Assembly (NCBI RefSeq): GCF_033095985.1
Contig: NZ_AP026802.1
Span: forward strand, 930,001 to 994,000
Length of the DNA: 64,000 nt
From: Xylocopilactobacillus apicola
GTDB lineage: Bacteria > Bacillota > Bacilli > Lactobacillales > Lactobacillaceae
Direction: 5' to 3'
Shown: piece after piece, positions 26,771-36,228 of the stretch
Position numbering within the stretch: the first letter of the stretch is position 1
Layout: the number at the start of each line of letters is the position of its first letter
Notes under the pieces: generated by a model
Told to the model about the DNA's origin: nothing
The model's input: the letters and a program-made list of their open reading frames with translations, nothing else
Databases searched by the model: none
Translations under genes and position numbers: made by a program

Positions 26771-27244
26771 TTGAAAAAAGAAAAAAGACATGCATTAATC
26801 TCTCAAATTATTAACGAGAATTCGATTACAACCCAAGATCAATTATTGTTTTTTTTAGAAAAATATGGAATAAAAGTTACTCAAGCAACGATATCTCGTG
26901 ACATAAGAGATATGCATATCACTAAAGTTCCTGATTTTAATGGAAATTTACGTTTTGTTGTCTATCATCAAGATGATAGAGATCCAGTGCAAAAATTATT
27001 GGATAATGCTAGAATTGTTGCTATTTCTATTACTCAGGTACATTTTTTGAACGTGATTAAAACAATTAAAGGTTCGGGAAATGCTTTTGGTGCAAATTTG
27101 GATGAGCTTGATTTTCCTGAAATTACAGGAACTGTTGCGGGACTTGATAGTGTTGTAGTAATCTCAAAAGATGAAACTGATGCCAAAAAAGTTTATGATA
27201 TGTTAGCTAAATATATCAACACTAAAGAAGTTGAGGCTTCTTAG
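26771..27244 (+). CDS. argR: Arginine repressor family regulator
   Basis: A 157-residue ArgR/AhrC protein. The N-terminal winged helix contains KVTQATISRDIRDMHITKV (~38-56), which carries the SRD DNA-contact motif. The C-terminal hexamerisation and arginine-binding domain shows VVISKDETDAKKVYDML. It starts at TTG with AAGGA about 11 bases upstream. Coupling to argS is common in lactobacilli; it may control arginine metabolism elsewhere in the genome. Confidence 0.92.
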   Translation: MKKEKRHALISQIINENSITTQDQLLFFLEKYGIKVTQATISRDIRDMHITKVPDFNGNLRFVVYHQDDRDPVQKLLDNARIVAISITQVHFLNVIKTIKGSGNAFGANLDELDFPEITGTVAGLDSVVVISKDETDAKKVYDMLAKYINTKEVEAS

Positions 27245-27255
27245 AGGACTTGTTT

Positions 27256-29235
27256 TTGAATACGTTTATTAAACGATATCATCCATTTAAAATGACTCTT
27301 GTAGTGATTTTATTTTTTTTAATTTTAATATTTTCTTTTTTTACGTATAGAGCAAAAACTGCTGATATTAAAGGGCTAGAGTCTTCATTGCGCCTTAATT
27401 CATCTGTTTATGATCAAAATGGACAGTATGCAGGAGTTTTATTAAATCGAAAAGGTCGCTATGTTAATTTGGAGCAAATTAGCCCTAATATTGTCAATGC
27501 GGTTATTAATACTGAAGATCGAACTTTTTATCATAATTTAGGTTTTAGTGTTACTGGAACTGCTCGTGCAATACTTGGTTATGTGATTCACTTTGGTCGC
27601 GATACTGGAGGAGGAGGGAGTACAATTAGCCAACAACTGGTAAAAAACATGTTTCTGACTCAAAAAAAGACAATTGGCCGAAAAGTTGAAGAATTATTCT
27701 ATTCAATTCAGTTGAATCGGATTGAACCCAAAAAGAAAATTTTAGAAATGTATTTGAATCACGCTTATTTTGGATATGGTGTTTGGGGAGTTGAAAATGC
27801 TTCTTTACGTTATTTTGGAGTTCATGCCTCTGAGCTAACAACCGCTCAAGGAGCTTCGATTTGCGCGATGTTAGCTAACCCGGGACTTTTTAATCCGATT
27901 AGTTACCCAGACTATGCTTTATCTCGGCGTAATGTTATTTTGAAATCAATGAAAGATAACAAAGTCATTTCTGATGAAACTTATACCCAGGCTTTCAATG
28001 AAAAAGTTAATGTAGTTAATAATTATACTCCAGTTACTACCTACAATTACCCTTCCTATTTTGATGCAGTGATTGAAGAAGCTAAACGAGATTATAAAAT
28101 TTCTGAAGATGATCTTTTAAATGATGGTTATAAGATTTACACCAATCTTAACCCTAAAATGCAAAAAAAGATGGAAAACTATTATGCCAACGAAGGAATC
28201 TTGCCCAAAGTTGGTGATATTCAGGCGCAATCTGCTTCTGTAGCTGTTAATGTAAAAACTGGCGGAGTAGAAGCGCTAATTGGCAATGCTAACGATCAAA
28301 ACCATTTGTTTTTAGAGCTAAATCGGGCGACGCAGATGTATCGACAAGCAGGTTCGACGCTTAAACCAATTGCAGTTTATGCCCCAGCACTAACTAAAGG
28401 ATATCGGCCAGATTCACTTTTGCAAGATAAATTAGTGTCATATAATGGTTATCAGCCGAAAAACTACAGTAATACCTATGCGGGTGAAGTTACAATGAAT
28501 GATGCTTTAACCAATAGTTTAAATGCCCCAGCGGTTTGGCTTCTTAATGAAATGGGCTTACAGACGGGAGTTGATTCTTTGAATAGATTTGGCTTTAAGG
28601 TTAAAGATAATCAAAAAGATCTTGGCCTAGCTTTGGGTGATCTGGAAGTTAGTCCAATGCAAATTGCCCAAGCTTATCAAATTATTGCTAATAATGGAGT
28701 TAAACGTCAAACCCATTTAATTAATAAAATTGAGACCTCTAATGGCAAACCGGTCCAAAGTTTTAATGATTTTTCTCGCTCGGTGATTTCACCGAAAGTG
28801 GTCAAAGAGTTAACCCCGATGTTAAAAAGTGTTTTTAATCAGGGGACCGCTGTTTCTGCTAAACCACAGAATTTTGAGGTAGCTGGTAAAACAGGTAGTA
28901 CTCAAACAAAAGAAGGACTTGCTACTGCTACTCGTGATCAGTGGATTGCGGGTTTTACGCCTGATCTTTGTTTAACAACTTGGGTTGGCTATGATGATCC
29001 TAGTGATGAAAGAGTCCTTACCAACAGTAATTACGCAAACTGGACTTTTAAGAACATTTTTGAAATAATTTACTCTGATACGGCTCAGACTTCTTTTTCA
29101 AATAATTATGAGCCACCAGCAGAGAAACAACAAGATTTTATTAAGAAAAATACGGACCTTTATCAACAAGGAATTGATGTGATTCAAAAAGGTTTTTCGT
29201 CAATCTATAATTCGGTCGTAGATTTTTTTAAGTAA
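27256..29235 (+). CDS. Class A penicillin-binding protein (transglycosylase/transpeptidase)
   Basis: About 659 residues. One N-terminal membrane segment (VVILFFLILIFSFFTY) is followed by a GT51 glycosyltransferase domain with INTEDRTFYHN (catalytic Glu) and GGGSTISQQLVKNM. The transpeptidase domain has SxxK in AGSTLKPIAV, SLN in TNSLNAPAV and KTG in AGKTGSTQT. It polymerises and cross-links peptidoglycan outside the cell. AGAGGA sits eight bases before TTG 27256; TTG 27250 is too near the SD. At ~660 residues it is short, like PBP2a-type rather than PBP1a with long tails. Confidence 0.92.
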   Translation: MNTFIKRYHPFKMTLVVILFFLILIFSFFTYRAKTADIKGLESSLRLNSSVYDQNGQYAGVLLNRKGRYVNLEQISPNIVNAVINTEDRTFYHNLGFSVTGTARAILGYVIHFGRDTGGGGSTISQQLVKNMFLTQKKTIGRKVEELFYSIQLNRIEPKKKILEMYLNHAYFGYGVWGVENASLRYFGVHASELTTAQGASICAMLANPGLFNPISYPDYALSRRNVILKSMKDNKVISDETYTQAFNEKVNVVNNYTPVTTYNYPSYFDAVIEEAKRDYKISEDDLLNDGYKIYTNLNPKMQKKMENYYANEGILPKVGDIQAQSASVAVNVKTGGVEALIGNANDQNHLFLELNRATQMYRQAGSTLKPIAVYAPALTKGYRPDSLLQDKLVSYNGYQPKNYSNTYAGEVTMNDALTNSLNAPAVWLLNEMGLQTGVDSLNRFGFKVKDNQKDLGLALGDLEVSPMQIAQAYQIIANNGVKRQTHLINKIETSNGKPVQSFNDFSRSVISPKVVKELTPMLKSVFNQGTAVSAKPQNFEVAGKTGSTQTKEGLATATRDQWIAGFTPDLCLTTWVGYDDPSDERVLTNSNYANWTFKNIFEIIYSDTAQTSFSNNYEPPAEKQQDFIKKNTDLYQQGIDVIQKGFSSIYNSVVDFFK

Positions 29236-29274
29236 CAAAGATATAATTTTTTTAGCAATATAAAGGGGAGCATC

Positions 29275-30483
29275 ATGAAATTCATTCATACAGCCGATCT
29301 ACACTTAGATACACCTTTTCGAGGGTTGCAGATCGAGGATACAGAGATTCTTAAAAAAATCAGAAATTCGACTTTTGAGGCCTTTACAAATATCGTCGAT
29401 GTTGCAATTAAGCAAGAAATTGATTTTATGATCATTGCGGGAGATTTATACGATTCCGATGTTCAAAGTGTTAGCGCACAACTTTTTTTGAGTAAGCAAT
29501 TTAACCGCCTTAAAAGTGAGGGAATAACAGTATACGTGATTTTAGGGAATCATGATTTCGCTAAAAGTCAGGTCGGTAACTTTGAGTTTCCGGATAATGT
29601 TTTTGTTTTTCCAAGCAACATTAAAAGTTTCTATCATACGGCAAAAGATGGGACCAAAGTTGAGTTAGTAGGATTTAGTTACGAAGACCGTTGGATCACC
29701 GAGGATTTGGCCGATAAATACCCCAAAAGACATTCTGATGTAGATTATACGATCGGCCTGTTACACGGGGCATTAAGAAAGGGGCAAAGCGATAATTATG
29801 CACCTTTTACTAAGGATGAATTACTTGATAAGGGTTATAATTATTGGGCTTTAGGTCATATTCATGAAAGACAGGTCCTTAACGAAAATCCATATATTAT
29901 TTATCCTGGTGTTCCACAGGGACGCAGCATTAAAGAAGATGGTCCGAAGGGTTTTTACTTAGTTGAAGCTGATCGACATGAAACTAACGCTACATTCTTA
30001 CCTAGCGCCAAAATCGAATGGGATCGGATTAAAGTTGATGGCCGTAGTTTAACATCAATGAGCGATGTTGAACGGGAAATTGAGTTAAGTTTGAATGAAT
30101 TGAGTAAAACGGTTTCCCATTTTGTTGAAGTTACGATAAAAAATGCTAATAACTTACCTTTAACTGTAGTTAAGTCGATTGAAGATGATTCTTTTGCAGG
30201 TGGCTTAGCTCCAAAAGAATTTGAAGATAATTATACGATTGTTATTAAGATTAATGTGCAGATTACCAAAAGTGATGTCTTTTCAGAGTTGGATCAGACT
30301 TTTTGGAATGAAAGTGCTGAACAAATTTTTTCAACTGAGAACGTTGAAGCAGAAGTATTGCCTTTACTAAAAAATTATCGGTTTCTTCAAGATCTTGTAC
30401 GCGATCCTGATTTTTTATCAAGCCTTAAAAATGAAACATTTGAATTAATTAATGAAAGAAAGAGTGAGAATGATCAGTCATGA
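29275..30483 (+). CDS. yhaO: SbcD/YhaO-like metallophosphoesterase, DNA repair exonuclease subunit
   Basis: A 402-residue Mre11/SbcD-type nuclease. Phosphoesterase motifs are in order: FIHTADLHLDTPF (~3-15), IIAGDLYDSD (~54), VILGNHDF (~86), LLHGA (~161) and LGHIHER (~192). It is expected to bind two metal ions and cut DNA ends together with the ATPase encoded next. GGGGAG precedes the ATG. Its stop overlaps the next start (ATGA). Confidence 0.9.
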   Translation: MKFIHTADLHLDTPFRGLQIEDTEILKKIRNSTFEAFTNIVDVAIKQEIDFMIIAGDLYDSDVQSVSAQLFLSKQFNRLKSEGITVYVILGNHDFAKSQVGNFEFPDNVFVFPSNIKSFYHTAKDGTKVELVGFSYEDRWITEDLADKYPKRHSDVDYTIGLLHGALRKGQSDNYAPFTKDELLDKGYNYWALGHIHERQVLNENPYIIYPGVPQGRSIKEDGPKGFYLVEADRHETNATFLPSAKIEWDRIKVDGRSLTSMSDVEREIELSLNELSKTVSHFVEVTIKNANNLPLTVVKSIEDDSFAGGLAPKEFEDNYTIVIKINVQITKSDVFSELDQTFWNESAEQIFSTENVEAEVLPLLKNYRFLQDLVRDPDFLSSLKNETFELINERKSENDQS

Positions 30484-33116
30484 TAATTAAAAAAGTTAAC
30501 ATCTTTGGTTTTGGTAAATGGGTTGATACAAGTTTTGATACTGCCGATGATTTTCATATTTTCTATGGTTTAAATGAAGCAGGTAAAACCACTTTAAGGG
30601 CTTTTATCCGTGGGGTTCTGTTTGGCTTTGGTAAAAAAACGGATACTGATAAATATAAGCCCCGCTTTGGTTCATCGTTTGGAGGGGAACTTTTAGTTTC
30701 TCAAAATGGCGTTGATTATCTGATTCGCCGAGTAGGGGGGTTACGTAGTCGTAGCGGCAGTGTAATAGTGACTTCTGAAGGCAAAGAATACGATGAAAGT
30801 AAGTTGCATGAACTTTTAGGAGCTGCAGATTTATCTCTTTATGAAAATATTTTTGAATTTGATGAAAATGCACTAAATGAGGTTTTTAGGTTAAAAAAAG
30901 ATGATTTTACCGATCAAATTTTACACATCGGAATGACTGGCTCTCAAGATTGGCTAAATCTTAGTAATAGTCTAGCTAGTGATGCGGGAACAATTTTTAA
31001 ACCTTCGGGAACTAAACCGCTCTTAAATTTAGCGATGAAAGAGCACCGAGATTTGGAGAAGAAGGTTTCTGAAGCAGGGCAAGAAAATAACATTTTTAAT
31101 GAACTGCAGCAACAAAATAAAGAGCTTTCGCAAAATAAAGAGCAGATTCATCAACAAATTGAGAAAAAAAATAATACAATTAAAAAGTTGCAACAATTAA
31201 ATGATAATTGGCATAACTATGACGAATATTTAACACTTTTAAATTCGATTTCAAACCGGAGAAATCTTGATGTTGATCTCTATGATGATTTTATGAAACA
31301 AAAAAAAGACTTTGAAACCGCAAAAGAAGATCTTAAAATAGCGCGGGAAGAAGTTGATAAAATCACAGAAAGTACGATTACCAACAATCCTCGGTATGCT
31401 TTTTATCTCGATAATAAGGAAGAATTTGATGATTTAGAAAGTAAACTTTCTGAAGTTACAAGTGTCTGTGAAAAAAATGAAAAAATTAGCGACCAGATCG
31501 CTGAATTGACAAAAGATCAAAATGATTTACTAGTTAAAAATGCTTTTAAGATGGAAACCGAGGAGATGTCTAAAGAGGATTATCTTCATGGATTAGAACT
31601 TAAAAGAAATTATGATGAGTTGGAAGATGTTCGGGCAAGCATTCAAGGGCGAACAACTATTGATAGTCCTAAATCAACAAAAGCTGCAGCTCGTAATCGG
31701 AGTAAAAAAAATTGGGCGCCAACAATCATTTGTCTTTTAATTGGTCTAGTGGTCGGAGCTGTTGGAATGATGATGGGGTCAATTGGGCATATCGTTAGTA
31801 TTGCTGGAGTCATTATTGGAGTGCTAGCAGCGATTATAAGTTATGTTGTATCAAGTCCCGTTAATACGAGAGAACCAGATGAGTCTGCGGTTGTTGATGA
31901 CAAAACAAGGATAGAAGATGAACTGAAGCATGTTAATCTAAGGATGCAGGATTTAGTTCGAGAATTAACGAACCTAAAAGATAAATATCGTTATGAATAT
32001 CCAATTGATACTTTCTTAGGTTTTCAGCTTGATCTGAAGAAGCTTCATGAAAATGCTGAAAAAAAGAAAAAACTCGAAGAAGATCAAGACAAATATTGGG
32101 AACAAGTTAATGATTATTTTTCTGAGTTTGATTTTGCCAAAAATTGGATTCAAATTCAGCTTAAAGATCAAGTCGCAACATTGAATTTGATTAGCTCATT
32201 TTTTGAGGATATGGCTAATATTTCAACGGTTAATGCGCAAAATGAAGAGAAGAAGAAGTTCTATGTTACTAAAATTAATAAACTGAACTTTGAGATGGAT
32301 GACGCAAATAAAGAAATGGCACGATTGCTTAGAGATAATGGTTTGCAATCTGAAATGGAATTAGAAGTCTATCATCATGATCTTTTGAATCGCGAAAGAC
32401 AGCGAGAACAGCTTAAAATTTACGAAAGCAACCTAAGTAGTTTACTACCGGAACTTAAAAAATTTGATAATTACGAGCAGCTAAAATGGTCTCTTGATCA
32501 AAATAGTAAAGATGTTAAAGAACTTACGGAACAAGAACGTGAAATTGGTAAAGAGATTCTCAGTAATCAAAGCCAGTTGCAGGGAGTTATCAATACTGAA
32601 AAATATGATCAACTAAGACAAGATCTCGCTAATTTGGAATCAAGAATTGAAAGTTTAACTAAAAGTTGGATTACTAATTATTTAGGTAGCAATTGGATAA
32701 AAGCAGCTTTGGATGATGCAACGCAAGAAAGATTTCCTCAAATTATTGATCATGCGAGCGAATACTTCAATGTATTGACTGATAATCGTTATCGGGGAAT
32801 AAATTTTGAAGGTGATACGATCAATGTTGAAAGACTTGATAGTCAAACGTTTGAAATAGCTGAGTTATCTCAAGGCACAGCTGAACAGTTATATGTTGCT
32901 TTGCGATTTGCTTTTGCAATAAGTTTCTTAGATAAAATCCAGTTACCATTAATTATTGATGATGCATTTATAAATTTTGACGTTGTCAGACGGGCTAAAG
33001 TAATCGAACTTATTCAAAAATTAGCAGTTTCTACTCAATTGTTATTCTTTACGACAGATCTAGGAATCAGAAATCAGTTTGTTTCTTCTAATCATTTAAC
33101 AGAGCTGATAGTTTGA
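30480..33116 (+). CDS. yhaN: YhaN-like SbcC-type AAA ATPase with membrane hairpin
   Basis: An 878-residue Rad50/SbcC relative of the YhaN family. Walker A is FYGLNEAGKTTLR (~28-40). Coiled coils flank a central pair of membrane segments (~408-450, IICLLIGLVVGAVGMMMG and neighbours), a known feature of YhaN. The signature is LSQGTAEQLYVALR (~795) and Walker B PLIIDDAF (~825). It probably works with the preceding nuclease on DNA ends, perhaps near the membrane. The exonuclease gene yhaM, which often follows, is absent. Confidence 0.9.
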   Translation: MIIKKVNIFGFGKWVDTSFDTADDFHIFYGLNEAGKTTLRAFIRGVLFGFGKKTDTDKYKPRFGSSFGGELLVSQNGVDYLIRRVGGLRSRSGSVIVTSEGKEYDESKLHELLGAADLSLYENIFEFDENALNEVFRLKKDDFTDQILHIGMTGSQDWLNLSNSLASDAGTIFKPSGTKPLLNLAMKEHRDLEKKVSEAGQENNIFNELQQQNKELSQNKEQIHQQIEKKNNTIKKLQQLNDNWHNYDEYLTLLNSISNRRNLDVDLYDDFMKQKKDFETAKEDLKIAREEVDKITESTITNNPRYAFYLDNKEEFDDLESKLSEVTSVCEKNEKISDQIAELTKDQNDLLVKNAFKMETEEMSKEDYLHGLELKRNYDELEDVRASIQGRTTIDSPKSTKAAARNRSKKNWAPTIICLLIGLVVGAVGMMMGSIGHIVSIAGVIIGVLAAIISYVVSSPVNTREPDESAVVDDKTRIEDELKHVNLRMQDLVRELTNLKDKYRYEYPIDTFLGFQLDLKKLHENAEKKKKLEEDQDKYWEQVNDYFSEFDFAKNWIQIQLKDQVATLNLISSFFEDMANISTVNAQNEEKKKFYVTKINKLNFEMDDANKEMARLLRDNGLQSEMELEVYHHDLLNRERQREQLKIYESNLSSLLPELKKFDNYEQLKWSLDQNSKDVKELTEQEREIGKEILSNQSQLQGVINTEKYDQLRQDLANLESRIESLTKSWITNYLGSNWIKAALDDATQERFPQIIDHASEYFNVLTDNRYRGINFEGDTINVERLDSQTFEIAELSQGTAEQLYVALRFAFAISFLDKIQLPLIIDDAFINFDVVRRAKVIELIQKLAVSTQLLFFTTDLGIRNQFVSSNHLTELIV

Positions 33117-33130
33117 TCATTAGAACTGTT

Positions 33131-33154
33131 AAAAAACGCCAAAAGGCGTTTTTT
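33131..33154 (+). terminator. Terminator after yhaN
   Basis: AAAAAACGCC-AAAA-GGCGTTTTTT, a perfect stem with T run. Confidence 0.9.
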
Positions 33155-33310
33155 GTTTGCCACAATTAATATCAGGAGGAAGTACAGATGACAAGAAGTC
33201 ATAATTGATCAAAAATAATCTATAAATTGTAACCACTTCAGGGATTAGTGTAATTGATCACAAAAGAAAATAGTAGTTATAAAATGCGAATTTTCAATAA
33301 ATCAAAGCAC

Positions 33311-33344
33311 AAAAAAACAAGGCAATCAATTTACCTTGTTTTTT
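33311..33344 (-). terminator. Terminator of the downstream prsA copy
   Basis: On the minus strand AAAACAAGG and CCTTGTTTT pair around an 11-base loop and are followed by a T run; the stop codon of the gene is at 33352. Confidence 0.8.
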
Positions 33345-33351
33345 AATAAAA

Positions 33352-34311
33352 CTATTTATTGCTTGAACCTTGCTGTGTAGCTCCTTGTTGCTGAGTAGGA
33401 GTCTGAGTCTGATAGAATGCCGAAAGAACATCCTTCAAATCTTTATCCTTATCAACAATTTTAGCATCAACATCTTTAAGAACTTTACCATAAATTGGAT
33501 TCATAACTGTTGTATCTTTTTGCCATTGCGTATAGACCTGATCAGTTAATTCCTTCTTATGCTCAGCTAAGGTACCTTTAGCAGGTTTCTTGATTAAACG
33601 AATAATAAAGTAGCCATTTCCAGTTTGATACTTAACTGGTTCTTTTGTATAATCGCCTTCTTTGTTTAGCTTAGCAGCAGCAGCTGTAAATCCACTATCA
33701 AGGTTACTTGATTTTGGATCGAAAGGATCGATTTTACCACCATTGTTCTTTGAAGAAGTATCTTTAGAATTCTCTTTAGCTAATTTACTAAAGTTCTTTT
33801 CTGTTGGGTCTTCTTCATATTTCTTAATCAAATCTTTAGCTGTATTTTCATCGTCAACTAAAATATGTTGAACAGTGATTTTTGGAGTATAGTTCTTCCA
33901 AGCACTGTCTAAAGCGTCTTTAAACTTCTTGCTGCTGGTTGGCTGTTTGTCTTTTAAAGCAGCTGTTGCAAGTAAGCCATTTCTGAGAACTTTCTTGTAA
34001 GATGATTCAGTATAACCACTTTGCTTCAACATACTAGGTAGGCTAGAGCCATATTGATCTTCTAAATTTTTATATTGCTTATCAATTTCAGACTTTTTAA
34101 CTTTACTACCATACTTTTGTTCAAGCGCGTCTGCTAAAACCAAGTTTTGTAATGTTTGTTTTCCAGTTGAAGATTCCTTTAAAGCTGTATAATAATCATC
34201 CTGGGTAATTGTTTTACCTTTCATCGTGGCAACATTTTTACTACCACTGGAACAACCTACGAGCAGGAGAGAAACAGATAAAATAGTCCCTGCTAAAAAC
34301 TTTTTTTGCAT
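33352..34311 (-). CDS. prsA: PrsA-like peptidyl-prolyl isomerase lipoprotein (copy 1)
   Basis: A 319-residue secretion foldase. The signal peptide ends in the lipobox LLVGCSSGS, so the mature protein is lipid-anchored outside the membrane. A PrsA N-terminal chaperone domain is followed by a parvulin domain (~160-260; VQHILVDDENTAKDLI, then KLAKENSKDTSSKNNGG and GYFIIRLI). The tail is Gln/Thr/Ser rich. AGGAAG precedes ATG 34311; the longer frame to 34341 would swallow the SD. It is a close paralogue of the next gene. Confidence 0.92.
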   Translation of the reverse strand: MQKKFLAGTILSVSLLLVGCSSGSKNVATMKGKTITQDDYYTALKESSTGKQTLQNLVLADALEQKYGSKVKKSEIDKQYKNLEDQYGSSLPSMLKQSGYTESSYKKVLRNGLLATAALKDKQPTSSKKFKDALDSAWKNYTPKITVQHILVDDENTAKDLIKKYEEDPTEKNFSKLAKENSKDTSSKNNGGKIDPFDPKSSNLDSGFTAAAAKLNKEGDYTKEPVKYQTGNGYFIIRLIKKPAKGTLAEHKKELTDQVYTQWQKDTTVMNPIYGKVLKDVDAKIVDKDKDLKDVLSAFYQTQTPTQQQGATQQGSSNK

Positions 34312-34396
34312 GTATGTACTTCCTAAATTAAATTTTTTCACAACAAAGTAGATTCTATCACAAAAAAATAAAAATGGAAAATAATTTTAAAGGCGC

Positions 34397-34430
34397 AAAA
34401 AAAACAAGGAGAATTAATTTACCTTGTTTC
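34397..34430 (-). terminator. Terminator of the upstream prsA copy
   Basis: AAACAAGG/CCTTGTTT stem with a T run on the minus strand, nearly the same arms as after copy 1, showing that the duplicated unit includes the terminator. Confidence 0.8.
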
Positions 34431-34437
34431 TAATCTA

Positions 34438-35391
34438 TTACTTGTTTGAGTTTTGTTGAGTAGTAGGGGTCTGGGTTTGATAGAATGAAGATAGAACATC
34501 CTTTAAATCTTTATCTTTATCAACAATCTTAGTGTCAACTTCCTTAAGGACTTTACCGTAAATTGGATTCATAACAGTTGCATCAGATTGCCATTGATTA
34601 TAAATTTGTTCCGTCAATTCTTTCTTGTGATCAGCAAATTTACCCTTGTTTGGCGTCTTAATTAAACGAATAATATAGAAACCGCTCGTTGATCCTTTGA
34701 CTGGTTCTTTGGTGTAATCGCCTTGTTTTTTCAATTTTCCAGCAGCCTCTTTTAAATTCGTATCGAGATTTGCTTGCTGGTTTGTTGTTGATTTAGGATC
34801 AAATTCAGCTAACTTTCCACCGTTATCCTTTGATGATGTATCTTTAGAATTCTCTTTAGCCAACTTGCTAAAGTTTGCTTCGGTTGGATCTTCTTCGTAT
34901 TTCTTAATCAGATCTTTAGCAGTGTTTTCGTCATCGACTTGAATACTTTGAACAGAAATTTTTGGAGAATAACTCTTCCAAGCGCTGTCTAAAGCATCCT
35001 TAAATTTCTTACTGCTTTCTGGTTGCTTATCTTTTAAAGCTGCTTTTGCAAGCAAACGGCTCTTGATAGATTTCTTATATGAAGACTCAGTATAACCGGC
35101 TTGCTTCAACATAGCTGGTAAGCTGCCTTTATATTGGTCTTCTAATTTTTTGTATTCAGCGTCTATCTCAGATTTTTTAACTTTGTCATTATACTTCTGC
35201 TCAAGAGCATCGGTTAAAATCAAATTTTGTAATGTAGATTTTCCGGCTTGAGATTCCTTTAAGGCTTTATAATAATCTTCTTGGGTAATCGTTTTACCCT
35301 TCATAGTGGCAACTGCTTGATTGCCACTAGAACAACCTACAAGCAGAAGAGATACAGATAAGATTACGCCTGCTAATTTTTTTGTTTGCAT
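34438..35391 (-). CDS. prsA: PrsA-like peptidyl-prolyl isomerase lipoprotein (copy 2)
   Basis: A 317-residue paralogue of the adjacent foldase with the same order: lipobox LLVGCSSGN, helical chaperone domain, parvulin domain (SVQSIQVDDENTAKDLI, KLAKENSKDTSSKDNGG, GFYIIRLI) and a short polar tail. It differs in the segment STTNQQANLDTNLKEAAG, which carries a small insertion relative to copy 1. Such proteins help fold exported enzymes and PBPs. AGGAAGGAC precedes the ATG. Each copy has its own terminator, so they can be transcribed separately. Confidence 0.92.
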   Translation of the reverse strand: MQTKKLAGVILSVSLLLVGCSSGNQAVATMKGKTITQEDYYKALKESQAGKSTLQNLILTDALEQKYNDKVKKSEIDAEYKKLEDQYKGSLPAMLKQAGYTESSYKKSIKSRLLAKAALKDKQPESSKKFKDALDSAWKSYSPKISVQSIQVDDENTAKDLIKKYEEDPTEANFSKLAKENSKDTSSKDNGGKLAEFDPKSTTNQQANLDTNLKEAAGKLKKQGDYTKEPVKGSTSGFYIIRLIKTPNKGKFADHKKELTEQIYNQWQSDATVMNPIYGKVLKEVDTKIVDKDKDLKDVLSSFYQTQTPTTQQNSNK

Positions 35392-35476
35392 GTATGTCCT
35401 TCCTGAATTAAATATTTTACAATAGGCTAGATTTTATCATAACTGAAATTGAATTGTAAAGATGTGAAAGCTGAGT

Positions 35477-35788
35477 TTAATGTTTAGGAAAATCGTTACT
35501 CAGATTTTGGAGATTGCTTTGGATTTTTTTAACTTTGAAGTTCATCAAATATGAAAATTCATTGATCTCTTTTGTTAAATTTTTTACGGTGGGCTTGAGG
35601 AGTTGCTCATTCTTCAATTGCAATTTGTTGAGATCTTTATTAAATTGTTGATATTTTTCGTTAACAATTTTAGAATTATCTGATAAATTTTGCAGCCAGA
35701 TTAAATTTTCTTCGCGTTTAAAAAAATCGTAAATTTTATAACCGGCCCATGCTGTACCCGCAATCATAATGATTTTTTTAAATTTCAT
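35477..35788 (-). CDS. Small YtxH-like membrane-associated protein
   Basis: A 103-residue protein with a short N-terminal hydrophobic segment (IIMIAGTAWAGYKIYDFF, ~6-23) and a long Lys/Gln/Asn-rich helical tail likely to form a coiled coil. It resembles YtxH-type proteins in size and layout; no catalytic motif is seen. Its start overlaps the end of the HIT gene by 11 bases, so the two are coupled. Similar small genes sit beside hit and prsA in other lactobacilli. Confidence 0.7.
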   Translation of the reverse strand: MKFKKIIMIAGTAWAGYKIYDFFKREENLIWLQNLSDNSKIVNEKYQQFNKDLNKLQLKNEQLLKPTVKNLTKEINEFSYLMNFKVKKIQSNLQNLSNDFPKH

Positions 35789-36200
35789 TTTTGATTTCCT
35801 CCGCTAATTTAGCTAATCGCTCAGGTTGATAATGAGAACTATTATCAGTAAATTTCAGCGTAAAGGTATCGCTATTGGTGTATCGTGGTATAAAATGGAT
35901 GTGGGAGTGAAATACTGATTGACCAGCTAGCTCTCCATTGTTGTTGATGATGTTTAATCCCTGAAGGTCTGGTAACGCTTGTTTAAGAGCGTTAGCCACT
36001 AAGGGAACTCTACCAAAAACAGCCTCTGCTAGTTTTTCATCGTATTCAAAAACATCTTTTACATGTTTCTTTGGGATTAAAAGAGTGTGACCAAGGGTTG
36101 TTTGCGAAAGGTCCAAAAATGAGTAAACAAATTCATCTTCGTAAACTTTGTAACTTGGCACATCTCCGTTTATAATTTTACAAAATATACAATCATTCAA
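35778..36200 (-). CDS. hit: HIT-family nucleotide hydrolase
   Basis: A 140-residue Hint/HIT protein. It starts MNDCIFCKIINGDVPSYKV and carries the histidine triad HSHIHF (~98-103), which forms the nucleophile site for cleaving adenosine phosphoramidates and similar nucleotides. GGAGAA lies ~13 bases before the ATG. It is divergent from ecsA with only 28 bases between them. Confidence 0.93.
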   Translation of the reverse strand: MNDCIFCKIINGDVPSYKVYEDEFVYSFLDLSQTTLGHTLLIPKKHVKDVFEYDEKLAEAVFGRVPLVANALKQALPDLQGLNIINNNGELAGQSVFHSHIHFIPRYTNSDTFTLKFTDNSSHYQPERLAKLAEEIKNEI

Positions 36201-36228
36201 AATTCTATTCTCCAGTAGGTTAAAATAT

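Noticed and set aside
31700-31860. Membrane segments in the YhaN ATPase as a fusion artefact
   Set aside because: YhaN proteins normally carry a central membrane hairpin.
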